The notes below the pieces were generated by a model. That model was not told the origin of the DNA. It ran no database searches and was given only the letters and a program-made list of their open reading frames with translations. Positions 1 through 10,316 of a DNA stretch of 64,000 nt are shown here, piece by piece. Numbering within the stretch: position 1 is the stretch's first letter; each line of letters opens with the position of its first letter. The stretch spans positions 496,001 to 560,000 of the forward strand of contig NZ_CP157199.1 of NCBI RefSeq assembly GCF_039954625.1. The letters run 5' to 3'. Position numbers and translations under genes: made by a program. This DNA comes from Pontimicrobium sp. SW4 (lineage in GTDB: Bacteria; Bacteroidota; Bacteroidia; Flavobacteriales; Flavobacteriaceae).

Positions 1-2158
1 TGTTATCATTTGCCCCACCAGCAAAAAAACTTTTAGAAAATGGAATGCTGTTAGAATTACCATAGGGTATTGCAATACCAAAGAAACTTCTTATAGCAAT
101 AACATTGTTTCTGCCAATATCCCAATGTTTTATGTAATCAAATTCGGTTTTAATATATTGAGAGTAAGGTACTCCAAACAACTCATATTTGTTGTCATTA
201 TTTTTATTTAATCCTAATAGTTTTGATGTAGTAGTTAATAAATTCCCTGCGGATTCTAATTTAAATCGGAATATAGAAAAAGTTTCATCAACTAAGCTTT
301 CACGTCTATTTTTTACGTAACTAAAGCTAGTAGAAAAAATCAGGTTGTCTTCGGTAAGTCTTTCTTTACGTTCTTTAATGTTATTTACGGTTTTGTATTC
401 GTCATTATTGGTGGTTTCAAAACCTGAGTCCTGTAAAACCAAATCGATAAACTCATCGGCTTTATTTTTATTTAATTCATCTATGCCATTGTTATTTGTA
501 ATAAATTCAGGTGGCGTATTATACGTGTTTAAAGCAATGTTTTCTAGACGGTTAAACGAATTTTGATAAACTCTAAAATAATTTCCAGAGTTTAAATTTC
601 TAACATATTGAGCATTAAATAAATCTAAGTTATTAGTAACAGATTCTGAATGATTCCAATTATAATTTAGAATACCATTTACTGTTTGTTTATCTAAACC
701 AATATTGGTTTGACTTGTAAAACCTAAACTTAATCTAGTAATTGGAGACATATATTTAGGAATGATTCCTTCTGTATTAACAGGAAAGAAAAACCTAGGA
801 ATCGTTAGCTTTGTATTTACGCCATACTCATTAATATCAAAAAATTGATCATTATTTGCACCATTTTTAGACGCTCCAATGGCTCCTAAAGCAGAAATTT
901 CCAACGTTTCGGCACCTCTAAAAATATTGCGTATAACTAAACCAGTGTTAAAGGATAGTCCTACAGATTGAATATTGCTTTGTGATACATTAACATCAAA
1001 GCTAAGACCGTATTTTTTTCTTGGAGACAACTTAATATTTGCAGTTAATGTAGAATCTTGCTCATGTATATCATATCTAATGCTAGGGTATTTAAAAACT
1101 CCAAATTTATTTAAGTACCTAAATGTTCTGGTTCTATCTATGTCGCTATATAAATCACCTCTATTAATGAATATGGCTTGCTGCAGTGCTTTTGGACGAT
1201 AACGTAATTTTTCATAACTGTAAAATCTTGCATTACCATACTTAGCACTATCTTGATATACGCCTCCATCATTTTCATAAGAATCGTCAGTGATAATATT
1301 TACATTTCTAATTGTAAAAGGTTTAAAGGGGACTACTGTAACCGAATCTTCATTACGAATAACACGATTTCTAATTTTTACATCTACATCTACTCTTTTT
1401 ATGCTTTCATCATTTATAACATCAAACTCTATATAATCTTGAGAAAAATGATACAATCCAGAGTTTCTAAATGATTCTGTAAGTCTATCTCTTTCATTAT
1501 CAATATCTACTCTTTTAAATTGTTCTCCTTTTTTTAATACACTATTTGGCTTAGCATTTTGGTAAAGTGAGTCTATTAATTTTGATGAGTTGGAACTATA
1601 AATTGAATCTAAAAGATAAGGTTTGCCAGTTTTTACATAATAATCAACTGTAGCTCGTTTATTTTCTTTTTTATTAATTGTATAAGTAACTTCACTATCA
1701 AACCAACCATTCCAATAGTAATAATTACCTAAATTATTTTTTGATTTTTCTGTTTTTAAACTATCTAAAATTACTGGAGGTTCACCAGTTTTTTTTAACC
1801 AATTGTTTAGGTTTTTTCTAGTCTCAATGTCTTTTTCTAATTGCTTTTTAGAGAGTTTTTTAATTTTACGAGCTAGCTTTTTTGGATTATCATATATTTT
1901 TTCATTTAATATTGAATCTATGTTAGGACGAGCTAAATTATATATATGTAACCTTAAAGGAAAACCAAGGAGCTTGTTATTTGCTCTTTGATTAACGCGA
2001 TTATTTATTTCTTCTGAAGCTGTTGTTTTGTCATTAACTATTACTGAGGTTTTGGTAAGCAAATGCTCATCTTCACCAACTCTTTTTACTACATTGCAAG
2101 ACACAATACTGCTAATAAAAATCACTAGGAATAATATTTTTGTAAAGATGTGTTTCAA
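1..2158 (-). CDS. tamL: TamL-type outer-membrane assembly lipoprotein (BamA/TamA family), 3' end outside window
   Basis: The reading frame is open from a TTG codon at 2158 to the window edge, about 719 codons, so the C-terminal end is missing. A stop codon lies directly upstream of the TTG in frame, which makes TTG (or a later codon) the start. The product begins with a lipoprotein signal ending SSIVSC, lipidation Cys at residue 21. A long N-terminal region of the POTRA-type follows, then an aromatic-rich beta-barrel region, and the last visible residues read SKSFFAGGANDN, which resembles the end-of-barrel motif of BamA/TamA proteins. Lipidated TamA variants (TamL) are known from Bacteroidota, where they are thought to work with TamB in placing outer-membrane proteins. 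Family assignment rests on signal, architecture and the C-terminal motif. Confidence 0.85.
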   Translation of the reverse strand, partial: MKHIFTKILFLVIFISSIVSCNVVKRVGEDEHLLTKTSVIVNDKTTASEEINNRVNQRANNKLLGFPLRLHIYNLARPNIDSILNEKIYDNPKKLARKIKKLSKKQLEKDIETRKNLNNWLKKTGEPPVILDSLKTEKSKNNLGNYYYWNGWFDSEVTYTINKKENKRATVDYYVKTGKPYLLDSIYSSNSSKLIDSLYQNAKPNSVLKKGEQFKRVDIDNERDRLTESFRNSGLYHFSQDYIEFDVINDESIKRVDVDVKIRNRVIRNEDSVTVVPFKPFTIRNVNIITDDSYENDGGVYQDSAKYGNARFYSYEKLRYRPKALQQAIFINRGDLYSDIDRTRTFRYLNKFGVFKYPSIRYDIHEQDSTLTANIKLSPRKKYGLSFDVNVSQSNIQSVGLSFNTGLVIRNIFRGAETLEISALGAIGASKNGANNDQFFDINEYGVNTKLTIPRFFFPVNTEGIIPKYMSPITRLSLGFTSQTNIGLDKQTVNGILNYNWNHSESVTNNLDLFNAQYVRNLNSGNYFRVYQNSFNRLENIALNTYNTPPEFITNNNGIDELNKNKADEFIDLVLQDSGFETTNNDEYKTVNNIKERKERLTEDNLIFSTSFSYVKNRRESLVDETFSIFRFKLESAGNLLTTTSKLLGLNKNNDNKYELFGVPYSQYIKTEFDYIKHWDIGRNNVIAIRSFFGIAIPYGNSNSIPFSKSFFAGGANDN

Positions 2159-2321
2159 TTAAAAAGGAAAAATTAAAAGTTTGTAAAAAGCAAAACCTTG
2201 ATAGCTTCAAAAATACATTATTTCCATTGAAAAAAAATAATTAGCTAAGAGGTTATTATTGTTTGTAATTAATCTGTTTCTTTATATAAATTTAAAACGC
2301 TAAAACTCAATATTTGTTGGA

Positions 2322-3056
2322 ATGCTAAGTAAAAGTGAAATAAAGCTTATAACAAGCTTAAAACAAAAAAAGTACCGTCAGCAATACAAATTATTTGTAG
2401 CTGAAGGGAAAAAAACGATTATAGAACTTTTACAATCTAATTTACAATTACATCAGCTATATACAACTACGTTAGAATTTGATGTTTTGGATGATTTGAT
2501 AACAGGTATTTCAGATAATGAGCTTAAAAAAATCAGCTTTTTAAAAACACCAAATACAGCTTTAGCAGTTTTTAAAATTCCAAACGAATCACCTATCGAT
2601 TTTAGTACATTAATAGTAGCTTTAGATAATGTTAGAGATCCTGGAAATTTAGGAACAATAATACGTTTGTGTGATTGGTTTGGTGTAAAAGATCTTTTGT
2701 GTAGTCTTGAAACAGTAGATTGTTATAATCCAAAAGTAATACAAGCCACAATGGGTTCCATTACAAGGGTAAATGTGAGTTATGTAGATTTAAAACAGGT
2801 TTTAGAAAAACAAGAAGTTGATGTTTTTGGTGCATTTATGGATGGCGAAAACATCTATGATACCAAATTGACTGATTCGGGAATTTTAGTTTTAGGTAAT
2901 GAAGCCAATGGCATTTGTGGTGCTATCGAAAAACTTGTAAGTAAACGTGTTTCTATTCCTCGTTTTGGAGAGTTGCAAGCAACCGAAAGTTTAAATGTTG
3001 CAAATGCTACAGCTATTTTATTAAGTGAGTTTAAGCGAAGGTTTACTGGAATGTAA
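2322..3056 (+). CDS. SpoU/TrmH-family RNA 2'-O-methyltransferase
   Basis: 244-residue protein that should methylate a ribose 2'-OH in rRNA or tRNA with S-adenosylmethionine, in the cytoplasm. All three SpoU motifs are visible: NVRDPGNLGTIIR at about residues 103-115, GNEANGI at 192-198 and ESLNVA at 222-227; together these form the trefoil-knot SAM site. An N-terminal substrate-binding region of about 95 residues precedes them, as in RlmB/TsnR-like enzymes. It stands divergent from tamL and converges on porT, overlapping its 3' end by 14 bp. The exact target nucleotide cannot be read from the sequence. Confidence 0.92.
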   Translation: MLSKSEIKLITSLKQKKYRQQYKLFVAEGKKTIIELLQSNLQLHQLYTTTLEFDVLDDLITGISDNELKKISFLKTPNTALAVFKIPNESPIDFSTLIVALDNVRDPGNLGTIIRLCDWFGVKDLLCSLETVDCYNPKVIQATMGSITRVNVSYVDLKQVLEKQEVDVFGAFMDGENIYDTKLTDSGILVLGNEANGICGAIEKLVSKRVSIPRFGELQATESLNVANATAILLSEFKRRFTGM

Positions 3057-3756
3057 AGTTAATAAACAATCCTCTAGATTTCATAGTTGCTATGTTGCTT
3101 GTCCAAGGACTATCTGGATCTACGTCCCTTACTAATTCATCATTTAAAGCAAAAACACCTCTAATGGAAGGAGTAAATTTAAACCAAGGTAAATAAATGT
3201 CAATTCCACCACCAACTTCATAAAATAGCATACCGTTTTTTGTTCTAAATTGCCCATTGCTATTGTCGTCAGGATTACTTTCATTGCTTGATAAATTTAT
3301 AGCAGTAGAAAAACCACCAACAATAAACGGTTTAATATTGTTGACGCGTTTTGTTGATATTTTTAAAAGCAGAGGAATATGTATATAAGTTGAATTCACT
3401 TCTCTTAAAAGATCAGAATCATTGTAAGATAAACCATTAAAATAGCTACTATGGTAATGTAGTTCACGTTTGGTGATAAATAAACCAGGTTCCATACGGA
3501 CGTCTAAGTAATCGTTAATACGCATATTGCCAACAAGTCCAACACTAAAACCTACAGTTTTTAAAACTTGAATGTCTGGTAAATCTTCATGATAGTCAAA
3601 ATTAAAATCATAACTATTAAATCCTAAAAAATAACCGTAAGACCATTTAGGCTTATCCATATTTTGGTTATTTTGAATTTTATTTTTACTAAAGAGTTGT
3701 GCCGAAGCTGTTTGCGTAATTATTAGTAATATTAAAACTAAAAGTATTTTCTTCAT
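3043..3756 (-). CDS. porT: PorT/SprT family protein (type IX secretion)
   Basis: 237-residue protein with a cleavable signal peptide (residues 1-19, ending TASA before Q20) and a predicted outer-membrane beta-barrel body rich in alternating aromatic strands, ending in F-T-F-Q. It matches the PorT family; in Flavobacterium johnsoniae the orthologue SprT is needed for type IX secretion and gliding, and its gene lies next to ubiE as it does here (2 bp downstream of ubiE, same strand). The family name rests on size, signal peptide, barrel pattern and this gene order. Confidence 0.85.
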   Translation of the reverse strand: MKKILLVLILLIITQTASAQLFSKNKIQNNQNMDKPKWSYGYFLGFNSYDFNFDYHEDLPDIQVLKTVGFSVGLVGNMRINDYLDVRMEPGLFITKRELHYHSSYFNGLSYNDSDLLREVNSTYIHIPLLLKISTKRVNNIKPFIVGGFSTAINLSSNESNPDDNSNGQFRTKNGMLFYEVGGGIDIYLPWFKFTPSIRGVFALNDELVRDVDPDSPWTSNIATMKSRGLFINFTFQ

Positions 3757-3758
3757 AG

Positions 3759-4490
3759 TTACTGCTTAGATGCTTTATATATAGTTGCCACACCAAATGT
3801 TTGAGGCAGTGCTTCCGCATTAATAAACCCAATTTTACGTAAAATATTGTTTAACGCTTCACCATAAGGGAAAACTGATGCCGATTCGCTTAAATAGGAA
3901 TAAGCAACTTTGTCTCTAGAAAATAATTTACCAATTAAAGGCATAATTCCTTTAGTGTAAATGTTGTATCCTTGTTTAAAAGGGAATTTGGTAGGAACCG
4001 ATGTTTCTAAAATCACAAAAGTACCCTGAGGTTTCAATACTCGAAGAATTTCGGATAATCCTTTTTCTAAATTCTCGAAGTTTCGTACTCCAAAAGCAAC
4101 AGTTATAGCATCGAAAGTATCATCATCAAAAGGTAAATTCTCGGAATCACCTAATACCATTTCAATAGTATTATTTAATTCTTTTTTTGTGATTTTTTGC
4201 CTACCAACCTCCAGCATGCCATCGCTAATATCTAGCCCAATTATTTTTGAAGCATTAGTTTTAGTTAAGTTTATTGCCAAATCTCCAGTTCCTGTAGCAA
4301 TATCTAGTATTATATTAGGTTGTTTTTCAGCAACAATTGCTACTACTTTTTTACGCCACTTTACATCTATGCCAAAAGAAATTACACGATTTAAGCCATC
4401 ATATTCTTTAGAAATGGTGTCAAACATTTTTGTAACCTGCTCTTTCTTGCTTAAATCGCTATTTTTATATGGGTTTACTTTTTTAGACAT
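3759..4490 (-). CDS. ubiE: Demethylmenaquinone methyltransferase UbiE/MenG
   Basis: 243-residue class I methyltransferase that makes menaquinone from demethylmenaquinone, the last step of quinone synthesis. The UbiE signature [17 protein letters not shown] is at residues 31-47, SAM motif [11 protein letters not shown] at 63-72, and the [12 protein letters not shown] block lies near 147-158. The ATG at 4490 was chosen. The frame is open upstream to 4646, but that extension would overlap the divergent trkA start and adds residues with no family match. The gene is followed 2 bp later by porT, so the two are probably cotranscribed. Menaquinone is also the substrate of the Na+-NQR encoded at 16472-22525. 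Confidence 0.95.
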   Translation of the reverse strand: MSKKVNPYKNSDLSKKEQVTKMFDTISKEYDGLNRVISFGIDVKWRKKVVAIVAEKQPNIILDIATGTGDLAINLTKTNASKIIGLDISDGMLEVGRQKITKKELNNTIEMVLGDSENLPFDDDTFDAITVAFGVRNFENLEKGLSEILRVLKPQGTFVILETSVPTKFPFKQGYNIYTKGIMPLIGKLFSRDKVAYSYLSESASVFPYGEALNNILRKIGFINAEALPQTFGVATIYKASKQ

Positions 4491-4570
4491 GGAGGTGTTA
4501 GAAAAATTTGTTGTTAAGTGATATTTAGTGCAAAGAAATACAATTCGTATACAAATCCCTAAAAATAAAT

Positions 4571-4578
4571 TATATTTG
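4571..4578 (+). promoter_or_regulatory. Candidate -7 box (TATATTTG) upstream of trkA
   Basis: TATATTTG matches the Bacteroidota -7 consensus TAnnTTTG and lies 26 bp before the trkA start. No clear TTG -33 element is visible at the usual distance, so the call rests on the -7 box alone. Confidence 0.45.
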
Positions 4579-4604
4579 CACATCTTTATATTTAATAATA
4601 ACAG

Positions 4605-5954
4605 ATGAAGATTATTATTGCTGGAGCTGGTGAAGTGGGATTTCATTTAGCAAAACTTTTATCTTACGAATCTCAAGAAATTACATTAATAGACTCAAAA
4701 AAAGATAGCCTTATTTATGCAGATACGCATTTAGATATTAAGGTTGTTAAAGGTGATGCAACATCTATTGCTATTTTAAAAGATTGTAGAGTTGATAATG
4801 CCGATTTATTTATAGCAGTAACATCTTCGGAAACCACAAATATCACTGCTAGTGTTTTGGCAAAACAATTGGGGGCAAAACAAACTATTTCAAGAATTTC
4901 GAATACAGAGTTTATAGATTTAAAAGATGAAGTAGGGTTTACCAAGTTTGGAATAGATGAATTGATTTCGCCAGAATCTTTGGCAGCAGCCGAGATTGAA
5001 TTACTTCTCAATCAATCTGTTTTTAGTGATACCTATGAGTTTGAAAATGGTGCTTTAACGATGCTCGGACTCAACCTTTCAAGGACAGCATCTATTGTTG
5101 GAAAGTCAGTTAAGGATGCTGCAAAGTTGATACCTGAAATTCATTTTATGCCTATCGCTATCCAACGCTTTGGCTCACATTTAACTATTATTCCAAGAGG
5201 AGATACGCTTTTAAAAGAAGGCGATCATGTAGTGTTTATGACCTCAAAAGGTGGTGATGAAGAAATTTGTAAACTCACAGGGAAATTTAAAACCGAAATT
5301 AAGAATGTAATGATTCTTGGAGGTGGAAAAATTGGATCGAAAACAGCAAGAGATTTAACCGATAACAAATTCAATATAAAGTTAATAGAGAAGAATAGAG
5401 AGGTTGCCATGGATCTTGCTGATGAACTTCCAAACACTTTAGTAATTAATGGGGATGGGCGAAATGTAGAGCTTCTTGATGAAGAAAATATAGAAGACAT
5501 GGACGCTTTTATTTCGGTTACTGGAAACTCCGAAACAAATATTATGTCATGTCTAGTAGCACATTCTAGAGGTGTTAAGAAAACAATAGCTCTTGTTGAA
5601 AATATGGATTATTTTGAGTTGTCTCATTCCATTGGAATAGATACACTTATAAACAAAAAACTCTTAGCGGCAAACAATATATTTAGATACATACGTAAAG
5701 GTGAAGTTGTAGCAATGACCAAGCTTAATAATATGGATGCTGAACTGTTAGAGTTTATTGTAAAACCAGAATCAAAGATTTGCGATAAGCTCATAAAGGA
5801 GATAAAGTTTCCACGTTCTGCAATTATTGGAGGTGTAATTAGAAATGACGAAGGCGTAATAGCTTTAGGAGATTTTAAAGTAGAAGCAGGAGACAGAGTA
5901 GTGGTGTGTTGCTTACCTCAATCAATTAAAAAAGTTGAAAGCTTTTTCTATTAG
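4605..5954 (+). CDS. trkA: Trk potassium uptake system regulatory subunit TrkA
   Basis: 449-residue cytoplasmic subunit that gates the TrkH potassium channel according to bound nucleotide. The protein has two RCK halves, each starting with a Rossmann motif: [10 protein letters not shown] at residues 7-16 and [10 protein letters not shown] from about 239, each followed by a TrkA-C domain. The length equals that of typical full-size TrkA. trkH follows 21 bp downstream on the same strand, giving a two-gene operon. Confidence 0.96.
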   Translation: MKIIIAGAGEVGFHLAKLLSYESQEITLIDSKKDSLIYADTHLDIKVVKGDATSIAILKDCRVDNADLFIAVTSSETTNITASVLAKQLGAKQTISRISNTEFIDLKDEVGFTKFGIDELISPESLAAAEIELLLNQSVFSDTYEFENGALTMLGLNLSRTASIVGKSVKDAAKLIPEIHFMPIAIQRFGSHLTIIPRGDTLLKEGDHVVFMTSKGGDEEICKLTGKFKTEIKNVMILGGGKIGSKTARDLTDNKFNIKLIEKNREVAMDLADELPNTLVINGDGRNVELLDEENIEDMDAFISVTGNSETNIMSCLVAHSRGVKKTIALVENMDYFELSHSIGIDTLINKKLLAANNIFRYIRKGEVVAMTKLNNMDAELLEFIVKPESKICDKLIKEIKFPRSAIIGGVIRNDEGVIALGDFKVEAGDRVVVCCLPQSIKKVESFFY

Positions 5955-5975
5955 TGAAAGAAATGAGTATCGTTA

Positions 5976-7469
5976 ATGAGACTTAACTATAAAATAATTT
6001 TTCATTTTCTTGGATTACTACTGTTATTTAATGGTGGTTTTATGTTGCTCGCTGCTATTATGAGTTACGCTTATAATGATGGGGCAACACTTAGTATTTC
6101 ACTATCTGGAATTTTGGTTATGGTTATTGGTGTTATTGTTATGCTTGTTACCAAAAACCATGAGAAGGAGATGAATAAGCGCGAAGGTTACATTGTAGTG
6201 ACTTTTGGTTGGATTATAATGGCGCTTTCAGGTACGTTACCATATGTTTTAACAGATTCTATCCCAAGTTTTACCAATGCTTTTTTTGAAACCATTTCGG
6301 GGTATACAACAACAGGTTCAACCATTTTAAATGATATAGAGTCCTTGCCAGAAGGTATCTTATTTTGGAGAAGTTTAACACATTGGATTGGTGGTATGGG
6401 AATTATTGTCCTAGCGATAGCTATATTGCCATTGTTAGGAATTGGTGGTATGCAATTATTTGCAGCTGAAGCACCTGGACCAAGTGCCGATAAATTACAC
6501 CCAAGAATTACCGATACAGCAAAGCGTTTATGGTTAATATACTTTGGTTATACAGCAGCTGAAACTATATTATTACAAGTTGCTGGAATGTCGTTTTTTG
6601 ATGCTATTAATCATTCTATGTGTACTTTGTCCACAGGTGGATTCTCAACAAAAAATGCAAGTTTGGCATATTGGAATGGACAACCAATTATACAATACAT
6701 AGTTATTTTATTTATGTTTTTAGCAGGTACCAATTTTGTGTTAAGCTATTTTGCATTTAAAGGACGTGTTCAAAAAATTATTCAAGATGAAGAGTTTAAA
6801 TTGTATTTTAAATTCATTGTAATTTTTACTTTCATAGCGTCTCTAATCATTTACTTTAATACAGATATTACAGCATCTTCCATTGCGCATCCAATGGTTT
6901 GGGGAGAAGGGGAGAGTGCTGTAAGACATGCATTATTTCAAGTATTAGCAATTATAACCACAACAGGTTTCGTTACTGCCGATTTTACACTTTGGACACC
7001 ATTTTTAACCGTATTCTTTTTTGGATTGATGTTTTTGGGTGGTTCAGCTGGAAGTACTTCTGGAGGGGTGAAAGTTGTTAGACATTTATTAATGATTCGA
7101 AATGGCTTTATGGAGTTTAAACGAACATTACATCCAAATGCTATTCTACCTGTACGTTATAACAAAAAGTCTATTAATGAGAAAATCATATTTAACATTT
7201 TAGCATTTTTTATTCTTTACATGCTGTCATTTATAGTTGGCGCATTGGTGTTTTCTATGTTAGGCTTGGATTTTAAATCTGCTATTGGAGTGGCTGCTTC
7301 AAGTTTAGGAAATGTTGGTCCTGCACTTGGTGACTTTGGTCCAGTAAATAACTTTTATGATATGCCAGCAATTGGCAAATGGTGGGCTTCTTTCTTAATG
7401 CTTATTGGTCGTTTAGAATTGTTTACAGTTCTTATTTTGTTGACACCTTTTTTCTGGAGAAATAGATAA
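5976..7469 (+). CDS. trkH: TrkH family potassium uptake protein
   Basis: 497-residue inner-membrane protein, the channel subunit of the Trk potassium uptake system. It shows the repeated membrane-pore-membrane pattern of the family. The first selectivity loop is ISGYTTTGSTIL near residue 107, and the later loop LGGSAGSTSGGVKVVR (about 352-367) is the TrkH signature near the intramembrane gate. It lies directly after trkA and should be cotranscribed with it. Confidence 0.96.
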   Translation: MRLNYKIIFHFLGLLLLFNGGFMLLAAIMSYAYNDGATLSISLSGILVMVIGVIVMLVTKNHEKEMNKREGYIVVTFGWIIMALSGTLPYVLTDSIPSFTNAFFETISGYTTTGSTILNDIESLPEGILFWRSLTHWIGGMGIIVLAIAILPLLGIGGMQLFAAEAPGPSADKLHPRITDTAKRLWLIYFGYTAAETILLQVAGMSFFDAINHSMCTLSTGGFSTKNASLAYWNGQPIIQYIVILFMFLAGTNFVLSYFAFKGRVQKIIQDEEFKLYFKFIVIFTFIASLIIYFNTDITASSIAHPMVWGEGESAVRHALFQVLAIITTTGFVTADFTLWTPFLTVFFFGLMFLGGSAGSTSGGVKVVRHLLMIRNGFMEFKRTLHPNAILPVRYNKKSINEKIIFNILAFFILYMLSFIVGALVFSMLGLDFKSAIGVAASSLGNVGPALGDFGPVNNFYDMPAIGKWWASFLMLIGRLELFTVLILLTPFFWRNR

Positions 7470-7618
7470 TTTTTATTTTTTAAGTGTCTGTTTTTCTTAC
7501 TATTTGTAATATTTTTTGTGATTTCATGCGTTCTTTTTAATCACTGTTTTGGTTATGTCGTGTAACATTTTAATTTAATCATCGTCTTATATGTATAAAT
7601 CAATCAAAAAATCAAATC

Positions 7619-7876
7619 ATGGAATTAGTATTATCACATCAAGAATTTGAACCGTTACCCAAACATAAAAGAGAACATTTTGTTTTTAATAATGAAGGTA
7701 TATTGAGTTCAGCTTATAAAGAAGAAACACGTAACAACTTCTTTCAATCAAGTCCAAAGTCTGTTTTTGGAGCTAAGCAACGTATTAAGAGTTTTCAATA
7801 TCAATACACTTCTGCTATAGATACAATTTTAAAAATTTCTGTTTTTGCAATCGCTTTAATAGTTGTTTTTAATTAA
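7619..7876 (+). CDS. Small hypothetical protein with C-terminal membrane segment
   Basis: 85-residue product that I do not recognise. Residues 1-66 are polar and contain no known motif. The last 19 residues (LKISVFAIALIVVFN region) form a single hydrophobic segment, so it is probably a tail-anchored small membrane protein. The gene stands alone about 150 bp after trkH and ends just before a strong bidirectional terminator, which supports it being a real transcription unit. The upstream gap holds no other gene. Confidence 0.6.
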   Translation: MELVLSHQEFEPLPKHKREHFVFNNEGILSSAYKEETRNNFFQSSPKSVFGAKQRIKSFQYQYTSAIDTILKISVFAIALIVVFN

Positions 7877-7932
7877 AAATAATCATCAACATATATTTTA
7901 TTTAGTTTAGTAGTCTTAGGTAGGGCTATGCT

Positions 7933-7969
7933 AAAAAGCCACATCTTTATAGAATGTGGCTTTTTTTTT
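7933..7969. terminator. Bidirectional rho-independent terminator
   Basis: Arms AAAAAGCCACAT and ATGTGGCTTTTT enclose a 9-nt loop, with a T-run on the plus side and an A-run (T-run on minus) on the other. It lies between the convergent genes for the small membrane protein and the aminotransferase and can serve both. Confidence 0.9.
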
Positions 7970-7987
7970 ATTTGTTAGTTAAAAATT

Positions 7988-9172
7988 TTAACTAACAGCT
8001 TCTTTAATACGTTTTAAGGCTTCTTTTAATTCTTCTTGCGATGCAGCATACGATATTCTAATAGTATTAGCATTTCCAAAAGCTTCACCTGTTACAGTAG
8101 CTACAAAAGCTTCCTCTAGTAAATACAATGAGAAATCGGTAGCATTATTGATAGTTTTTCCTCGTAGTGTTTTTCCGAAGTAACTTGAAATATCTGGTAA
8201 GACATAGAAAGCACCTTCAGGAATATTGGTTTTAAATCCTTCTATGTCTTTTAAAAGATCTAAGACTAAATCACGACGAATTTTAAACTCGTCAATCATA
8301 TATTTTACACTACTTGAGTCAGCTTCCATAGCAGTAATTACAGCACGTTGTGCAATACAGTTGGCACCACTTGTTATTTGACCTTGCATTTTATTACAGG
8401 CTCTAGCAATTTCGGTTGGTGCTCCAATAAAACCAATTCTCCAACCAGTCATTGCAAATGCTTTGGAGACACCATTTACAGTAATGGTTCTATTGTACAT
8501 ATCATCAAATTGTGCCATACTTGCATGACCACCTACAAAATTGATATGCTCATAAATTTCGTCAGAGACTATATAAATGTCCGGGTAGTTTTTTAAAACA
8601 TCAGCTAAAGCTCTAAGTTCTTCCTTACTATACACAGAACCACTAGGGTTGCATGGTGAGCTAAACCAAAGCATTTTTGTTTTAGGTGTTATGGCTGCTT
8701 CCAATTGGCTAGCAGTCATTTTAAAATCATTATCAATCACTGTCTGTACTTCTACAGGAACACCTTCATTTAACTTAACAATATCATTGTAGCTTACCCA
8801 ATAAGGACAGGGTAAAATGACTTCGTCTCCTGGATTAATCATTGTAGCAGCAATATTGGCTAAACATTGTTTAGCACCAGTAGAAACTACAATTTGAGGC
8901 AAGGTATACGTTAAGTTATTGTCGCGCTTAAATTTTGTAATGATAGCTTGTTTTAACTCTACATAGCCATCAACAGGCGTATAAGAATTATAGTTTTCAT
9001 TAATAGCTTTAATGGCTGCCTCTTTAATAAAATCGGGTGTGTTAAAGTCTGGTTCTCCTAAACTTAAACTAATAATATCTTTTCCTTCTGCTTTTAATTC
9101 TCTTGCTTTAGCTGCCATAGCTAAAGTTGCCGAAGTAGACATTTTTAAAACTCTCTCAGAAAGTAGGTTCAT
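7988..9172 (-). CDS. Pyridoxal-phosphate-dependent class I aminotransferase (aspartate aminotransferase type)
   Basis: 394-residue fold type I aminotransferase, cytoplasmic, expected to transfer amino groups between aspartate (or another amino acid) and 2-oxoglutarate. The PLP lysine is K237 in NGVSKAFAMTGWRIGF. Asn175 in CNPSG and the D204/Y207 pair in SDEIYEH are the usual cofactor contacts, and R245 belongs to the GWRIG signature. The N-terminal LSLGEPDFNTP block is typical of subgroup I-gamma AspC enzymes. The substrate range is not fixed by the sequence. Confidence 0.93.
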   Translation of the reverse strand: MNLLSERVLKMSTSATLAMAAKARELKAEGKDIISLSLGEPDFNTPDFIKEAAIKAINENYNSYTPVDGYVELKQAIITKFKRDNNLTYTLPQIVVSTGAKQCLANIAATMINPGDEVILPCPYWVSYNDIVKLNEGVPVEVQTVIDNDFKMTASQLEAAITPKTKMLWFSSPCNPSGSVYSKEELRALADVLKNYPDIYIVSDEIYEHINFVGGHASMAQFDDMYNRTITVNGVSKAFAMTGWRIGFIGAPTEIARACNKMQGQITSGANCIAQRAVITAMEADSSSVKYMIDEFKIRRDLVLDLLKDIEGFKTNIPEGAFYVLPDISSYFGKTLRGKTINNATDFSLYLLEEAFVATVTGEAFGNANTIRISYAASQEELKEALKRIKEAVS

Positions 9173-9203
9173 TATAATATATTGTTAGTAGTGTGAAAAG
9201 TGA

Positions 9204-10316
9204 CTAAGCTAAAGCTGGATTTTGTCCTAAAACTTTTAGTTGTCTATAATGTTCTGCAATAGCTTTCCAAATCGTGTTGTATTCGTTGTATGGTAAACTA
9301 CATTCCTTAGCAGTTTCTTTTACAATTTTAGCTATTTTTCTATAGTGAATATGACTAATGTGTGAAAATAAATGATGTTCTACTTGTCTGTTTAAACCAC
9401 CAGTATAAAATTCTACTAACCAACTTTTAGGTGAAAAGTTAGATGTTGTAAACAATTGGTGTACTGCCCAAGTGTTTTTCATGTTTCCATCTTCATCAGG
9501 TAAAGGCATTTCGGTATTAGGCATAACATGAGCTAACTGAAAAATAATACTTAAAATGATTCCAGCTGTATAATGCATAATTAGAAAACCTATCAATACT
9601 TGATACCAAGCATATCCTAGAGATAAAGGCAAAACAACCCAAATAGCATAATAAAGTATCTTTCCAATAATCAACTTTGTCCATTGTGTAGCAGGATTAG
9701 GAAATTTGCCATAGGACAATTTTCTTTTCAAGTATAGATATGTTTGTTTAAAATCTGTCGTGATAGCCCAGTTTACCGTTAGTAAACCATATAAAAAGAA
9801 CGCATAATATTTTTGGTATTGATGAATTTTCAACCACTTTGAGTGCTTTGAGAAACGAATAACTCTACCAGCATCAATATCTTCATCGTGACCTTGAATA
9901 TTTGTATATGTATGGTGTAACACATTGTGTTGTACTTTCCAATTATAGTCATTTCCTGCAAGTATATGGATGCTACTTCCCATTAATTTGTTTACCCATT
10001 TTTTACTAGAAAAAGACCCATGATTAGCATCATGCATGACGTTCATTCCAACACCAGCCATACCAATACCTATGATTACCATACATAATATTAGTGCCCA
10101 AGTTGGTAAGTTAACAGTTAGCAATAATACTAATGGCCCAAGCAATAATGTAAACATTACAATAGCCTTAATGTATAGTTTCCAGTTGCCTGTTTTTTTA
10201 ATATCATTCTCTTTAAAATAATTGTTTACACGTTTGTTTAAAGTTCTGAAAAATTTGGCTGAGTCAGTTCTTGAAAAAGTAAGTGTTTGTGTATTCATGT
10301 GTTGTTTGTTATCCAT
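9204..10316 (-). CDS. Membrane fatty-acid (acyl-CoA/acyl-lipid) desaturase
   Basis: 370-residue integral membrane di-iron desaturase. The three histidine boxes are HDANHGS (H95-H99), HNVLHH (H130-H135) and QVEHH (H314-H315). The third box, with Gln in front of the histidines, is typical of front-end and linoleoyl-CoA-type desaturases. Hydrophobic segments lie near residues 50-92 and 205-260. It introduces a double bond into a fatty acyl chain, useful for membrane fluidity in a cool marine habitat (inference). The start may be the first ATG at 10316 or the in-frame ATG at 10298. It is divergent from rsmG. Confidence 0.92.
   Translation of the reverse strand: MDNKQHMNTQTLTFSRTDSAKFFRTLNKRVNNYFKENDIKKTGNWKLYIKAIVMFTLLLGPLVLLLTVNLPTWALILCMVIIGIGMAGVGMNVMHDANHGSFSSKKWVNKLMGSSIHILAGNDYNWKVQHNVLHHTYTNIQGHDEDIDAGRVIRFSKHSKWLKIHQYQKYYAFFLYGLLTVNWAITTDFKQTYLYLKRKLSYGKFPNPATQWTKLIIGKILYYAIWVVLPLSLGYAWYQVLIGFLIMHYTAGIILSIIFQLAHVMPNTEMPLPDEDGNMKNTWAVHQLFTTSNFSPKSWLVEFYTGGLNRQVEHHLFSHISHIHYRKIAKIVKETAKECSLPYNEYNTIWKAIAEHYRQLKVLGQNPALA

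Noticed and set aside
345..1474. Short plus-strand frames within the first 1.5 kb
   Set aside because: All are antisense to the tamL frame, which reads continuously through this stretch with BamA/TamA-type sequence.
4189..4521. Plus-strand frame of 110 codons inside ubiE
   Set aside because: It lies antisense to a well-supported gene and its product shows no motif; its composition is that of a complementary-strand shadow.
4491..4646. In-frame upstream extension of ubiE by 52 codons
   Set aside because: It overlaps the divergent trkA gene, carries the likely trkA promoter, and has no match to the UbiE N-terminus; the ATG at 4490 gives the normal family length.
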